A DNA stretch of 64,000 bases, taken from positions 5,940,336 to 6,004,335 of the forward strand of contig OY821749.1 of the NCBI GenBank assembly GCA_963682055.1, written 5' to 3'. The notes under the pieces are model-generated. The model made no database searches, had not been told where the DNA came from, and saw nothing but the letters and a program-made list of their open reading frames with translations. Position numbers and translations under genes: made by a program. The stretch is from Primula veris (taxonomy: Eukaryota; Streptophyta; Magnoliopsida; Ericales; Primulaceae). Of the stretch, positions 1 to 10,880 are shown in pieces; the first letter of the stretch is position 1, and each line of letters opens with the position of its first letter.

Positions 1-404
1 CGTAACTGAATTGTGACATTCATGACTCGAAAATGTAGTTACAAGTTCCATCATAATGCAAAATGATTTATTTCCAAACTCAATTGGCATTTCTATTTAC
101 TACAACTTCTCATGCTGGAAAGTCTGGAACTCTATCCACCTATAACAGAGATTTTCAAAATTAAAATATGCGCAGCATGAATGATTTCAAATTTATCACC
201 TAAGTTTAAGAACAGAATTGATAAATTTAAAATTCAAGTTATGGGACGGTTAATGTTGTATATGAAACTATAACGACTAAACAAGTGTAGACTAGTTCCT
301 ACAACTTTGAAAGATATTGATAGCCCTCATAAGTTACAGTTTAATCTGCAAAATAAGATTAATTAGTGATGTCAATATAGAAAAAAATTGTTGTGTGTCC
401 CAAT
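1..404. other. AT-rich non-coding DNA, probable intron of the HMA gene
   Basis: I see no exon in this stretch on either strand. The heavy-metal-associated gene to the right is on the minus strand and its exon 2 ends at a donor at 1244, so this stretch is probably intron, with exon 3 beyond the window start. Low confidence on exact role. Confidence 0.4.
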
Positions 405-1053
405 CAGGGCCGGTTCTGAGTTTTCCTTGTCCCTGTGCGAAATTAAAATTATGACCCTCGATAAAATGTATACTTAGAATTTGTTTACTTTATAACCCAT
501 TGAATTTTTTACGAATAAGAAACAGAATAAGATTTGAGAACTAATACTTTTAAGATACACAAATATATTTGTTAATAACTTCTATAACTTTCAAGTTATG
601 GTTAGCTCGGTCTTAAAAGTTATCGATTTATCATTTCTTAATTTTATTAGAACTAACATTTGCTAGTGATTTACCCCATAAAAAAATAAGAAATAAAATA
701 AATTTGATTAGCATAAATATATGTAAAATATGTTATGGGTAAAAAAGGTTTGTAATTTGTGAATAACTGTGTAATAATTGTTAAAGCCATTAATATAATA
801 AAACTCTTAATAACAAAAAAAAAAAAACTATAAAATGATAGAGCCAATAATTGAACATAAGCCGTATCGTTAAATGTTTAAAGCATATGCACTCTATCAA
901 CTTGGACAAGCTATCTTACTATATCAATATCTAATAATATATGTATAATTTTATATACTATATATATACTCAAAACATTTAAATATTCTGGGCCCTTAAT
1001 TTTTTCGGACCCGGTAAGTGGTCACTGCTTGCACATGCCCAAAACCGGCCCCG
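405..1053. mobile_element. Non-autonomous hAT-like element
   Basis: The ends are inverted: CAGGGCCGGTT at the left, and AACCGGCCCCG at the right (reverse complement CGGGGCCGGTT). They are flanked by near-identical 8-bp direct repeats, GTCCCAAT (397-404) and GTCCCGAT (1054-1061). An 8-bp duplication with CAGGG-type ends is the hAT superfamily signature. There is no coding capacity inside; the core is AT-rich. It probably lies in an intron of the minus-strand HMA gene. Confidence 0.7.
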
Positions 1054-1244
1054 GTCCCGATTCAGTAGAAAAAATTACAAATCTGAATTTGTGGTCGGAA
1101 TATCAGCTTGATTCAGCTGTAACTGATGTTAACAAATGTCAAAATATATTGTTAATTTCCAAAATTCATTATGGTGCAACTATCGCAGTAGCAGTGATAT
1201 ATTGAAATTTTAGGTAGGAATAAAATATTACTGTAGAAAAATAC

Positions 1245-1710
1245 CTTCAAGGCCGGAGACTGCCTTCATAGCCTTCTGCTTGATCTTTTCATCAGATACC
1301 TCTACTTTCAAGACCAATTTCTGTTATAATTACAGTAAAAAAAAAAAGTTAATGTTCTGAAGAAAATAGTACATGCCTCTACTACTTATGTTAGAGAGCT
1401 ACGCAGCTAAAGAAAATAGCACATATTTTTATGTATAAGGCATACAAAAAAAAGTAATCTACTATTACAATTAATTTATTGAATGGACTGAAGATTTAAA
1501 GGATTGATTCAACTATGAGCCCGTCAAGCAAAGTAAGAAGTCATATAGATTTAGGTTGATGAACCAATTAAACACAAAAACTGAGCCAAAACAATTTTTT
1601 TTTTTGATTCTTATGGGGAAAATGATGGCAGAATCAGAATATAACAAAAAAGTATTACAAGAAAAAGTAGCAAAGCTAAATTGGACCTGAGTGGAAAATC
1701 TAACCTTCAT
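1245..1710 (-). CDS. Heavy-metal-associated (HMA) domain protein, 5' end only
   Basis: Two exons of a minus-strand gene are visible: exon 1 is only ATG AAG (1710-1705), followed by a GT donor; exon 2 is 1320-1245, after a CAG acceptor and before a GTAT donor. Joined, they begin MKKLVLKVEVSDEKIKQKAM and run on to a VSGLEG motif. This matches the first beta-strand and helix of the HMA fold in plant HIPP-type isoprenylated proteins, which share this tiny two-codon first exon. Like many of that group, the visible part lacks the metal-binding CxxC. Family members are small cytosolic or membrane-linked proteins implicated in metal handling and stress or pathogen responses. The remainder, including any C-terminal CaaX box, is outside the window. 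A longer open frame reading through intron 1 (1513-1710) is not the protein. Confidence 0.75.
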
Positions 1711-2257
1711 TTTCTATTGAAAATCGCTGGATTTCAGAAGAAGAAATATTTAGGGACACTGAGCAGGGCTATGAGCTAAACTCTGTTGAACTGGTTCTAA
1801 TGGCAAATTGATAATGGTTGTATTTGTGCTTGTGCTAATAGGAATATGTATGTGTGTGTGTATATATATATACATATACAGAGAGAATAAAAACTAATCC
1901 AAAGGGCGAAGCTTCCTAGCTGATGGGTCAACTCATTAGTCAAGCAAGCTTACTAGTGAGGATGCTTCTGTCATGGGTTATAAATGACTAATGTGCCCTG
2001 TGAGCAAAATAAATGGGACAGGGTCAATATAAAGATAAAGTCCTCATATATTAAATTTCTGCTTCATACCATAGTTTTTGTTTTAGAATAATTGTTAAAA
2101 TATGCTGGAAATCTTGTTTTTCTCCCTCACAAGTCAGTTATGTCATAATTAGATGTAACTGAGTATTTTCAAGATGTCTTCTACAACTCAAAACGTGCAC
2201 CATTTTTTATTCAGAAATGATAATAGTCATAAATCAATAAAGAGGTGAGCTCAATAC
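1711..2257. other. 5' flank of the HMA gene
   Basis: Non-coding stretch between the HMA start codon and the composite element. It contains a short TG/TA microsatellite near 1851-1875 (TGTGTGTGTATATATATA). No other gene is seen. Confidence 0.5.
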
Positions 2258-2285
2258 ACTACATAATTTCTGTTTTCACGCGTGA

Positions 2286-2346
2286 ACCGTAGATTAAATC
2301 TACGGTTTACAGTGATCCACTGTAAACCGTAGATTTAATCTACGGT
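2286..2346. repeat. Left terminal palindrome array, 2 units, 40-bp period
   Basis: Two 21-bp palindromes (ACCGTAGATT... meeting ...AATCTACGGT) start at 2286 and 2326. The 19 bp between them, TTACAGTGATCCACTGTAA, is itself nearly palindromic. The same module with the same 40-bp spacing recurs at the right end of the element and before its second gene. Confidence 0.85.
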
Positions 2347-2357
2347 CTGTGTAATTT

Positions 2358-2970
2358 CTGAAGAAATTACACAGTCAGTCCCTGATTTTCAGAATTACAC
2401 AGTCAGTCCCTGCGCCAAAATTACACAGCAGGTCCCTGAAAAACAGAAACTTACGTTTTTTTTAAAAAAAAAATATTTTTTATACTACATTCTCTCTCTT
2501 TCTCTCAAAAACCCCCAATTTTCAACCCAAAAAATCACCCAAATCAATCAACCACAATTAACTATCAACTTTCTTAACAAAAAACCCCAAATCATCAATC
2601 AAATTTATCCATAATTCAAGGGTATATCTTTTATTCTCTAATTTATTATGTATTTTGTGTAATTTAAATTTGTAAAATAGGAAAAAATATATAAAATATG
2701 CAAATCCATAATTCACTTAGCTATATATAATTGTTTGTTGTTTGCTTATATTAATTATAGAAATTTTAATAATTGTTGATATTTGTCCCATTTTTGCATG
2801 TTTTTTTATTTTTTGTAATTTTAATTTGTAAAATAGGAAAAAATATATAAAATATGCAAAACCATAATTCACTTAGCTATATATAATTGTTTGTTGTTTG
2901 TTTATATTAATTATAGAAATTTTAATAATTGTTGATATTTGTCACATTTTTGCATGTTTTTTTATTTTGT
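2358..2970 (+). repeat. Short and medium tandem duplications in the element's 5' region
   Basis: Three copies of a roughly 29-bp unit containing ATTACACAG and GTCCCTG lie at 2362-2440. A roughly 155-bp unit (GTAAAATAGGAAAAAATATA ...) is duplicated head to tail at about 2655-2800 and 2815-2965. No coding sequence. This may be the promoter or leader of the downstream PMD gene. Confidence 0.6.
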
Positions 2971-2974
2971 TTGG

Positions 2975-3870
2975 TTAATTTGAATTGTTGATAATGTGTT
3001 TGGTTATGATTAAAAAATTGAATTATTATTGTTTGGTTTATGAAAAAATGTGTGTTTGGTTAATTTGAATTGTTGATAATGTGTTTGGTTATGATTAAAA
3101 AATTGAATTATTATTGTTTGGTTTATGAAAAAATGTGTGTTTGGTTATGATTAAAAAATTGAATTATTATTGTTTGGTTTATGATTAAATGATTGTTTGG
3201 TTATGATAAAAAAATTGAATTATTATTGTTTTTGTTTATGAAAAAATGTGTGTTTGGTTATGATTAAAAAATTGAATTATTATTGTTTGGTTTATGAAAA
3301 AATGTGTGTTTGGTTATGATTAAAAAATTGAATTATTATTGTTTGGTTTATGATTAAATGTGTGTTTGGTTATGATTAAAAAATTGAATTATTATTGTTT
3401 TTGTTTATGATTAAATGATTGTTTGGTTATGATTAAAAAATTGAATTATTATTGTTTTTGTTTATGAAAAAATGTGTGTTTGGTTATGATTAAAAAATTG
3501 AATTATTATTGTTTGGTTTATGATAAAATGTGTGTTTGGTTATGATTAAAAAATTGAATTATTATTGTTTGGTTTATGAAAAAATGTGTGTTTGGTTATG
3601 ATTAAAAAATTGAATTATTATTGTTTGGTTTATGAAAAAATGTGTGTTTGGTTATGATTAAAAAATTGAATTATTATTGTTTGGTTTATGAAAAAATGAT
3701 TGTTTGGTTATCATTGTTTGATTATCATTAATTGGTTATCATTGAGTTATCATTGTTTGGTTATCATTAATTGGTTATCATTGAGTTATCATTGTTTGGT
3801 TATCATTAATTGGTTATGTTATCATTTTTTGGTTATCATTAATTGAGTTATATTTGGTTATCATAGTTAG
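2975..3870 (+). repeat. AT-rich minisatellite upstream of the PMD gene
   Basis: The array is built on the unit GTTTGGTTATGATTAAAAAA followed by TTGAATTATTATTGTTTGG and TTTATGAAAAAATGTGT, about 57 bp, repeated roughly a dozen times with small variants. After about 3700 it decays into shorter repeats of GGTTATCATTAATT. It ends directly at the PMD start codon, so it probably forms the leader or proximal promoter. Confidence 0.8.
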
Positions 3871-3871
3871 G

Positions 3872-6222
3872 ATGGCAGACCCAGGTCCACATATTAAAGG
3901 GAGGTTGGGTATTTTACGACAGACTGGTCACATTTCTAATCAGACTTGGGATGCTGGCAGAGAAGCGGGTAGAGGAGATGCCAATAAGATTAGGGTTTAT
4001 AATTATAGTTGGCAGATACCGACGCCTGAAAGGGTAGTTCAAAATATCATTAGGGCTGGTTTTTACGGTATTTACAGTATAGGTAATTATACCGTAGACC
4101 GAGGGTTGATTACAGCCTTAGTTGATAGGTGGCGTGATGAGTCGCACACGTTCCATTTTGTCGGGGGAGAGTTGGGGATATCTTTACAGGATGTAGAGAT
4201 TATGCTTGGTCTGAGGGTGGATGGTCTTGCTGTGACCCGGTCGGAGCGGAATGACACGAAGGCGAGCAGGTTGGCTATGATGGAGAGTTTGTTGGGTGTT
4301 AGGCCGGCTGACAATCAAGTCGATCAAAACTGTCTGACAGTTAGACTTGATTGGATGTTACAGACCTTCGGTGAATTACCCCCCAACCCTAGTGAGGAGC
4401 GTTTACTATATCAGTCTAGGGCTGCCATGCTATTATTACTGGCTGCACATGTGTTTTCGGATAAGAGCAGTGATCAGATTCCACTCTGGCCTCTGCCATT
4501 TCTGGAGGATTTTGACACATGTGCTGAGTATAGTTGGGGATCAGCTCTTCTGGCCTGGTTAGAGGCTAATCTATGCAGGGTGGTACGTTGTAAGACAACC
4601 GGAGTAAGCGGGGCGGTGATGTTTCTGGATATGTGGGCGATTACCAGACTACTGCCGGTTAGACCGTGTGAAGAGCTGCCGGAAGATGTCGAGCCACCGG
4701 AGGGCTTGCCTAGGTTCCCCCTCGGTTACAGGTATGATATTTATTTAGTTTTTGAATTGGATTTGCTTTTTTATATTATTGTGTCATCTATCATTTACTT
4801 AGCTGCCGGTTATATTTATTGTTTATCGGTTTTTATTTGTATATTACAGATGGAAGATGTGGAGGCAAACTAACCTTACGCCATATGTCTACGGACATAA
4901 TGTGGTCCACATACGTGACCAGTTTGACAATATGTCGCCTGAACAGGTAAATTTTAATTTTCGTATTATATGTAACTTACGTATTATATGTTGTATATGT
5001 TTGCATTTGTCTTATGTTCGCAGAATTTATTACTCGTCTATTTTTACACCATTGTTTTATATATTCTAACTTGATGATTACAGATAGTGTGGCAACCTTA
5101 CGGGGATCTCAATCAGTATCCGGAATACTGCACGCGGGGCCGTTATATGTGGCATTGTTCTGTGCCTCTCATTTGTAATGAGAAGATTGAGTACCACCCC
5201 GCGGACAGGTTCATGAGACAGTTTGGTTTTGTGCAGCGGGTCCCTACATATATTTGGAAACCCAGACATGGTCACGGCAAGGATAGAAGATATGGGATTG
5301 GGCAAAAACACGACTGGCCTTTACTAACCGGAGAATTTATAGTCGTGTGGAATGACCGCCACACCCGTCTTATTAACGGCGAATATGGCACGGGGACGTC
5401 ACCGGGTTACATGAAATGGTATAGAGAGCGGACCCGCATCTTCATAAACCCACCTGAACTTGCCCCGCCCCCTCACAGTTTCCGGGAGAATACGGGTGTC
5501 TTCAATAAAATGGTAACTACTAAATCGTTTTTTACTAATAAATCGTTACTTCTTTTTATGTATATTTCAATACTAATAAATCGTTTTTTATTGTTTTTTT
5601 TTTACAGAAAGCGATGTTGCGCCGCAGTTTCAAATCGTTCAAACGGGCGAAAATGAAAACGGACGTGGACTTACTACGTAAGGAGTTCGCTGAAATGGGT
5701 ATGAATCCGTATGGGTCAGCTGATGAACAGTCGGAGGGGGAGGATGACGATGACGACGACGACGACGACGATGGTGATGACGACCTACGTTACGACCCAA
5801 GAAATTACACTAGGTCGGCAAGTTGTCGGCGTCCCGACGAAAGAGGCAGAGGGGAAGGCGAATCTAATAGCGGCGGTAGAAGAACCAGTGGAGGTCGACC
5901 CCCGACTACAGATCAAGGTCCGGGTCCGAGTTCAAGCGGTCATGGTCGTCGTGCTTCTTTTGCTGGGTCGGGCTACGTTCAGGATGATGTCCCGTTCGAG
6001 CATCATCCTAGTCATCAGTCAACCGACAGTTGGAGTCGAGGGTTGACAGTTACATCCCACGAGCGTGCGCCGCATCCAGAATCGCAGCAGCGACAAAGAC
6101 GGCGTACGGAGCTAAACGAAATCGAAGAGTCTGCTGAGCCATCATCCGATAGATTAACATCGGCGGGAAAGATGCTCCCTATGTCCAACTTTAAAACATT
6201 TAGTCGTTACAAAAAAAAATAA
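3872..6222 (+). CDS. Plant mobile domain (PMD, aminotransferase-like) protein
   Basis: Four exons with GT-AG introns: 3872-4731, 4850-4946, 5084-5512 and 5608-6222, giving about 666 residues. The start MADPGPHIKG is preferred over an upstream in-frame ATG at 3854 because it matches the usual family start. The body carries PMD hallmarks, including GFYGIYSIG, LVDRWRDESHTFHF, EVEIMLGL-like text (DVEIMLGLRVDG) and the late VWQPYGDLNQYPEYC block. The C-terminal tail is low-complexity and hydrophilic, with an acidic Asp run around residues 505-521 and RGRGEGESNSGGR-type segments. PMD proteins include Arabidopsis MAIN/MAIL1, linked to transposon silencing and genome stability, and many PMD copies sit inside transposons. 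This one lies 1.25 kb upstream of a transposase in the same element, so a role in mobility or in countering silencing is plausible but inferred. Confidence 0.85.
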
Positions 6223-6440
6223 ATGCACTGTTTTTGTATTTGATTTCTATGTTTGATTTGTCAGTTTTATTATTAGCTAGGGTTGGAATATTATAAATTC
6301 GTAGGTTTAATTTGATTTCTATGTTTGATTTGTACGTTATAATTTCGTAAGTTTAATTTGATTCGTATGTTTGATTTGTATGTTTTAGGGTAAAAAATAT
6401 TATGTATTTTAATTGATAGGACCAATATTGAGTTTTTACA

Positions 6441-6740
6441 AACCCAAAACCCAAAACCCTAAACCATAAACCCTAAACCCTAAATTACAAACCCTAACCC
6501 CTAAACCCTAAACCCTAAACCCTAAACCCTAAACCCTAAACCCTAAATTACAAACCCTAAACCCTAAACCCTAAACCCTAAATTACAAACCCTAACCCCT
6601 AATTTACAAACCCTAACCCCTAAACCCTAAATTACAAACCCTAAACCCTAAACCCTAATTTACAAACCCTAAACCCTAAACCCTAAATTACAAACCCTAA
6701 ACCCTAAACCCTAAACCCTAAACCCTAAAAAACCCTAAAT
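6441..6740 (+). repeat. Interstitial telomere-like repeat (CCCTAAA)n
   Basis: About 300 bp of CCCTAAA units with interspersed variants such as CCCTAAATTACAAA and CCCTAACCC. The unit is the plant telomere heptamer on its C-rich strand. It sits between the two genes of the composite element and runs into the palindrome array, so it is internal and not a chromosome end. Confidence 0.9.
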
Positions 6741-6761
6741 ATTCTGAAATTTTACATACAA

Positions 6762-6862
6762 ACCGTACATTTAATGTACAGTTTGTACAGATTTCATACA
6801 AACCGTACATTAAATGTACGGTTTGCATGTATTTTGTGCAAACCGTAAAAGTAATGTACGGT
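6762..6862. repeat. Internal palindrome array, 3 units, 40-bp period
   Basis: Palindromes with the shared arms ACCGTA and TACGGT start at 6762, 6802 and 6842, exactly 40 bp apart, as at the element's ends. The core differs from the terminal copies (ACATTTAATGT or AAAAGTAATGT against GATTTAATC). The first unit has one arm change (ACAGT). They lie 610-710 bp upstream of the transposase start. Confidence 0.85.
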
Positions 6863-6944
6863 TTGTACCCCTGATTTGAGCAGCGACGTTTTACGAATGT
6901 ACTTTTTACACGGAATCATCGTTAATAACGTAAAATAAAAATAA

Positions 6945-7340
6945 ACTACAAACCGTAAAAGTAATATACGGTTTGTAGTGTAAATTACATTGGATACCAT
7001 ATCTATCAAAATAATTCCGACAATACATTATCACTTTTGAATTATTATGACTTGACAACCCTATCCGAAAATGACTACTCAATGCATTATTAAAGTTTCG
7101 AAATGACTACTCCAAAAAAAATACTACAACCCGTAAAAGTAATCTATGGTTTGTAGTGTAAATTACATTGGATACCATATCTATCAAAATAATTCCGACA
7201 ACACCTCATCACTTTTGAATTATTATGATTTGACAAGCCTATCCGAAAATGACTACTCAATGCATTATTAAAGTTTCGAAATGACTACACCAAAAATTCA
7301 CTACAAACCGTAAAAGTAATCTACGGTTTGTAGTGTAAAC
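6945..7340 (+). repeat. About 178-bp tandem repeat ahead of the transposase gene
   Basis: Three palindromic boxes (CTACAAACCGTAAAAGTAAT followed by CTACGGTTTGTAG, with small changes) begin near 6947, 7125 and 7301. They are separated by nearly identical spacers containing TACATTGGATACCATATCTA and CCGAAAATGACTACTCAATG. This gives about 2.2 copies of a 178-bp unit. The last box lies about 130 bp before the ATG at 7473, next to TATAAATATG at about 7346, so it is probably promoter DNA. Confidence 0.8.
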
Positions 7341-7472
7341 TTACCCTATAAATATGACTCAATTTTGCCAATTCTAACAAACCATAAAATCAAACACAAA
7401 CACATTTCGGAAATCTCTAAAAAAATCCTCATTTCTCCCCAATAAAATATACAAACAAACACTTTTTCGAAA

Positions 7473-10169
7473 ATGAATTACAACTATGGTTATGACAACA
7501 ACCAATGGAATAACAACAACAATGCGAATTCATCCAGTGGCTCAAACGATGAGCTAACTGATTATTCGGAGCACTTTGAAGTTGATGAATTGACTTGGGA
7601 AACAAGGGATGAAATGCTTGCTGATCTTGCTGATGTGGCTGGAAATTGGGGTTTCATCCTTACGATTCGTAGGTCTGGAGGGGGTGATGGGAGCAGAACA
7701 CCGTATGTTGATATTGTGTGTGATAAATCGGGGGTTTACGAAAAGAAGAAACCATCTTCCGTAAAATCAGGTACAAAGAAAAAAGACTGTCCATTTTTCA
7801 TTAAAGGTTACGTAGTTAATGGTGAATGGATGTGTCACGTAGAAAATGGACAACATAACCACCCACCTCCAACTTACCTCCAAGGTCAAGCACGACGTGC
7901 TCGTTTAACCCAAGATGAAAAAGAAATTGTTAAAACTTTAAGGCAAAGTAGTTTTAAAGTTGGTGCAATATTAGAGGCCATTAAAAATAGAAATCCTGAC
8001 AATGTATCAAACACTAAAACGATACATAATTTTTTGGCCGGACTGAAATTTAAAGAACGAGATGGTAGAAACCCGACACAGGAACTTTTTAATTTGTTGG
8101 ATAGACATCGCTACACATTCTACTATAATATGAACCCATCAACCCATTGCCTTGAGAACTTGTTTTTTGCACACCCCGATTCTATAAGGATGTTCAAAGC
8201 TTTTCCTGATGTCTTGTTAATGGATTGTACATATAGGACAAACCGTTTTAATATGTCATTTCTAGAAGTCGTAGGAATGACATCAACGAACCAAACATAT
8301 TGTTTAGGTTTTGTTTTCATGAGTGACGAGACACAAGAAAGTTATATATGGGCATTGGAAAAATTTAAAGTTACATTGGAGGGGTGTATACTACCTAGGG
8401 TGTTTGTAACCGACAGGGAAATGGCCTTATCAAATGCTTTATCCGTTGTTTTTCCCGACTCTCATCATATTTTGTGCACTTTTCATATTGCAAAAAATGT
8501 TTTGAAAAACTGCCGTAAAAAGATCCCTGACGAGGAGTGGCAAACGTTCCTAGATGATTGGGGTTTATTGGTTGATTCTGAGTCGATAGAGGAGTACAAT
8601 TATAACCGAACTAATTTCAATACCTCTTACAAATCGTACCCTGCTGTGATTAAGTATGTAGACAAGCTTTTAAATGATTATGCTGAAAAGTTTGTTGCAT
8701 GCTATACCAACCACACAACACATCTAGGTAACAGAACTAGCAATCGAGCTGAACAACAACATGCTAAGCTGAAAAGATCCCTTTCCACTAATACTGGCAC
8801 GCTTGAAACTGTTTGGGTAGAGGTGAATAGAATTCTAGAAAAACAGTTTGAGGATATTAAGACGAAGTTGGATAAATGCAAGTCTTATTTTCCACATTCT
8901 GAAAAAACGCCTCTATTTATAAATCTTAGGTCGTATATCACACACTATGCCTTTGATTTATTATTCCAAGAACACAAAAAATGTAGTGGCCAGGCTGATG
9001 AGAATTGTTCTTGCGGTTTTAAATTGTCTCACGGTTTACCTTGTCATCATATTATGAGTGAACATATTTTATTCGGGAAGCCTCTTCCTCTAGAATATAT
9101 TCATCCATTCTGGAAAAAATTAGACGTAATTGATGATAATGGGAACACCGATGATTATGGGGTAGAGGGTGATCTAGAAGAGTTTAAAAGTGTTTACGCT
9201 AGCAAAACGAATGTTGAAAAACGGCGTATGAAAACACAACTCCGAGAGATAACCGTACCAGCCAGAACATCCGTCAGTGACCCCGAAGTGAGAGCAAATA
9301 GGGGGAGACCTAGAAAAGGCGACAAATCTAGTAAGAGGGATAAGTCGGGATGGGAGTATGTGGAGGAACAGAGTGCTGGTGCTAGTAGGGACAAGGGCAA
9401 AGGCAAGGCCGATGAAACACCGGAGGTAAGGGTAAACCCAACTAGGAGGCCGCGAAACCAGAACCCTAAACCCACCCCCAATAGGGCAACCTTCCTGTAC
9501 AGTGACCAAATATGGGTCATGTTACATAGTTACATCGAAACGGTTTATGATGTGCGTGGGGATGGTAACTGTGGGTTCCGGGTACTTGCAAATGCGACGG
9601 GTAAACAGAATGGGGAAGATGATTGGTACGCGATAAGATGTGAATTGTTTCAAGAGCTGCAGCAAATGAAAGGTGTTTATTATGAGCTGTTTGAGAATCT
9701 TGACTTTGAAGCTTACCGGTATGATTACATTTTATCAAGTTTAAATTTTTATCATCCTACAAATCCCGCACCTATTGACAAATGGATGAGATTTCCGTCT
9801 TATGGGTTTTTAATTGCTTCTCATTACAATATGCCAATTGTATTGTTGTCCTTATGGGAAAATCAAAATGGAGGGGTAAACCTGTGGAACTCTACGTTTT
9901 TACCGCTTTATACTGGTCCGCCTCAGGGAACGACATATTACATCCCGACTGTAATGGTGTTCGTCAACAGTTGTCACTATGCTCAGGTTATTCCTAAAGA
10001 AGGGATCTTCCCAATGCCAGGAATTATAGCACGGTGGGAACAAACACGCACTGAGGCAGCTGCGCCATGGAAGGAACTTTTTCGACCAAATTTCAAATTA
10101 TATATGGCGCTGGAAAAGCAATCGGGAAAGAAAAAAGCAAATGAAGAACCTATAGACCTAAGTCCATAA
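7473..10169 (+). CDS. FAR1-like / MULE transposase / SWIM / OTU fusion protein
   Basis: Single exon, 898 residues, uninterrupted. The N-terminus is Asn-rich. A FAR1/WRKY-GCM1-like DNA-binding region follows (about 40-132, with CPFFIKG and the QHNH zinc ligands). The MULE transposase core has the expected acidic triad: D251 in MDCTYRTN, D314 in VTDREMAL and E427 in NRAEQQHAK. A SWIM zinc finger is formed by C512, C514, C524 and H526. A basic linker carries an AT-hook-like GRPRK (611-615). The C-terminus is an OTU-type cysteine protease with GDGNCGFR (D697, C700) and the distal His in SCHYAQ (H835). MULE transposases bind terminal repeats and cut and paste DNA. The OTU part could remove ubiquitin from the transposase or from chromatin, which is inference. 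All catalytic residues I can check are present. The gene is co-oriented with the PMD gene of the same element. Confidence 0.9.
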   Translation: MNYNYGYDNNQWNNNNNANSSSGSNDELTDYSEHFEVDELTWETRDEMLADLADVAGNWGFILTIRRSGGGDGSRTPYVDIVCDKSGVYEKKKPSSVKSGTKKKDCPFFIKGYVVNGEWMCHVENGQHNHPPPTYLQGQARRARLTQDEKEIVKTLRQSSFKVGAILEAIKNRNPDNVSNTKTIHNFLAGLKFKERDGRNPTQELFNLLDRHRYTFYYNMNPSTHCLENLFFAHPDSIRMFKAFPDVLLMDCTYRTNRFNMSFLEVVGMTSTNQTYCLGFVFMSDETQESYIWALEKFKVTLEGCILPRVFVTDREMALSNALSVVFPDSHHILCTFHIAKNVLKNCRKKIPDEEWQTFLDDWGLLVDSESIEEYNYNRTNFNTSYKSYPAVIKYVDKLLNDYAEKFVACYTNHTTHLGNRTSNRAEQQHAKLKRSLSTNTGTLETVWVEVNRILEKQFEDIKTKLDKCKSYFPHSEKTPLFINLRSYITHYAFDLLFQEHKKCSGQADENCSCGFKLSHGLPCHHIMSEHILFGKPLPLEYIHPFWKKLDVIDDNGNTDDYGVEGDLEEFKSVYASKTNVEKRRMKTQLREITVPARTSVSDPEVRANRGRPRKGDKSSKRDKSGWEYVEEQSAGASRDKGKGKADETPEVRVNPTRRPRNQNPKPTPNRATFLYSDQIWVMLHSYIETVYDVRGDGNCGFRVLANATGKQNGEDDWYAIRCELFQELQQMKGVYYELFENLDFEAYRYDYILSSLNFYHPTNPAPIDKWMRFPSYGFLIASHYNMPIVLLSLWENQNGGVNLWNSTFLPLYTGPPQGTTYYIPTVMVFVNSCHYAQVIPKEGIFPMPGIIARWEQTRTEAAAPWKELFRPNFKLYMALEKQSGKKKANEEPIDLSP

Positions 10170-10880
10170 TCGGTTTTTTATTTTTAATTTTATGTAAATT
10201 ACTATTTTTTCCAATTTGTTGTAAATTTATATGATGTAAACAAATGTTTAATAAATTTGTTTTATGAAATTTAGTTCTATGAAATTTTGTTGTAAATTTT
10301 GTTTAATTTTGTTGTAAATTTTGTTGTAAATTTTGTTTAATAAATTTGTTTTATGAAATTTATAAGTTGATATTCATGTTTGCATATTGCGTTATACAAG
10401 TGTTAAATACAAACCAAAAAAACATCACAAAAATTGACGATTTAGTTAATGATTCAATAAATATCAACTTATACCCTTGACAAAAATATAACATGAACCA
10501 AAAACATAAATTTTATCAAATCAACTTTTTTTGTGTAAATTTGTGTAAATTTTGTGTTTATTTTTACAGATTGTTAGAATATTCGTAATTTATTTTATGT
10601 AAAATTTTAAAAATAAGTCATTTTGTTTTTAAATTTGAAAAAAACAAAATGTCTTATTTGAAAAAAATATCAACTTATACACTTGAAAAAAAATCAACTT
10701 ATACACTTGAAAAAAATATCAAATTATACACTTGAAAAAAATATCAAATTTTAAACATAAGGCATTTTTATGTAAAAAAAAAATCATGTTTAATTTGAAA
10801 AAAATATTCAGTATTTTAATTTTAATTATTAGAATTTTAATTTTAATTTTTAATTTCAAAAAATCTGTGAAAACACACAG
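10170..10880. other. AT-rich 3' region of the composite element
   Basis: No coding sequence. It contains short tandem repeats of TTTGTTGTAAATT (10275-10345) and of ATCAACTTATACACTTGAAA (10660-10745). It separates the transposase stop codon from the right palindrome array. Confidence 0.6.

Noticed and set aside
1513..1710. 65-residue minus-strand open frame starting at the HMA start codon
   Set aside because: It is exon 1 reading through its GT donor into intron 1. The spliced form joins to clear HMA text in exon 2.
2258..2264. 9-bp target duplication of the composite element
   Set aside because: Flanks left of 2258 and right of 11049 share no 8-10-bp direct repeat that I can see, so no duplication is claimed.
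6441..6740. Chromosome end
   Set aside because: The telomere-like repeat is short, variant-rich and flanked on both sides by genes of the same element.
9174..9738. Minus-strand open frames opposite the MULE-OTU gene
   Set aside because: Antisense shadows; no family resemblance, while the plus strand encodes conserved domains.
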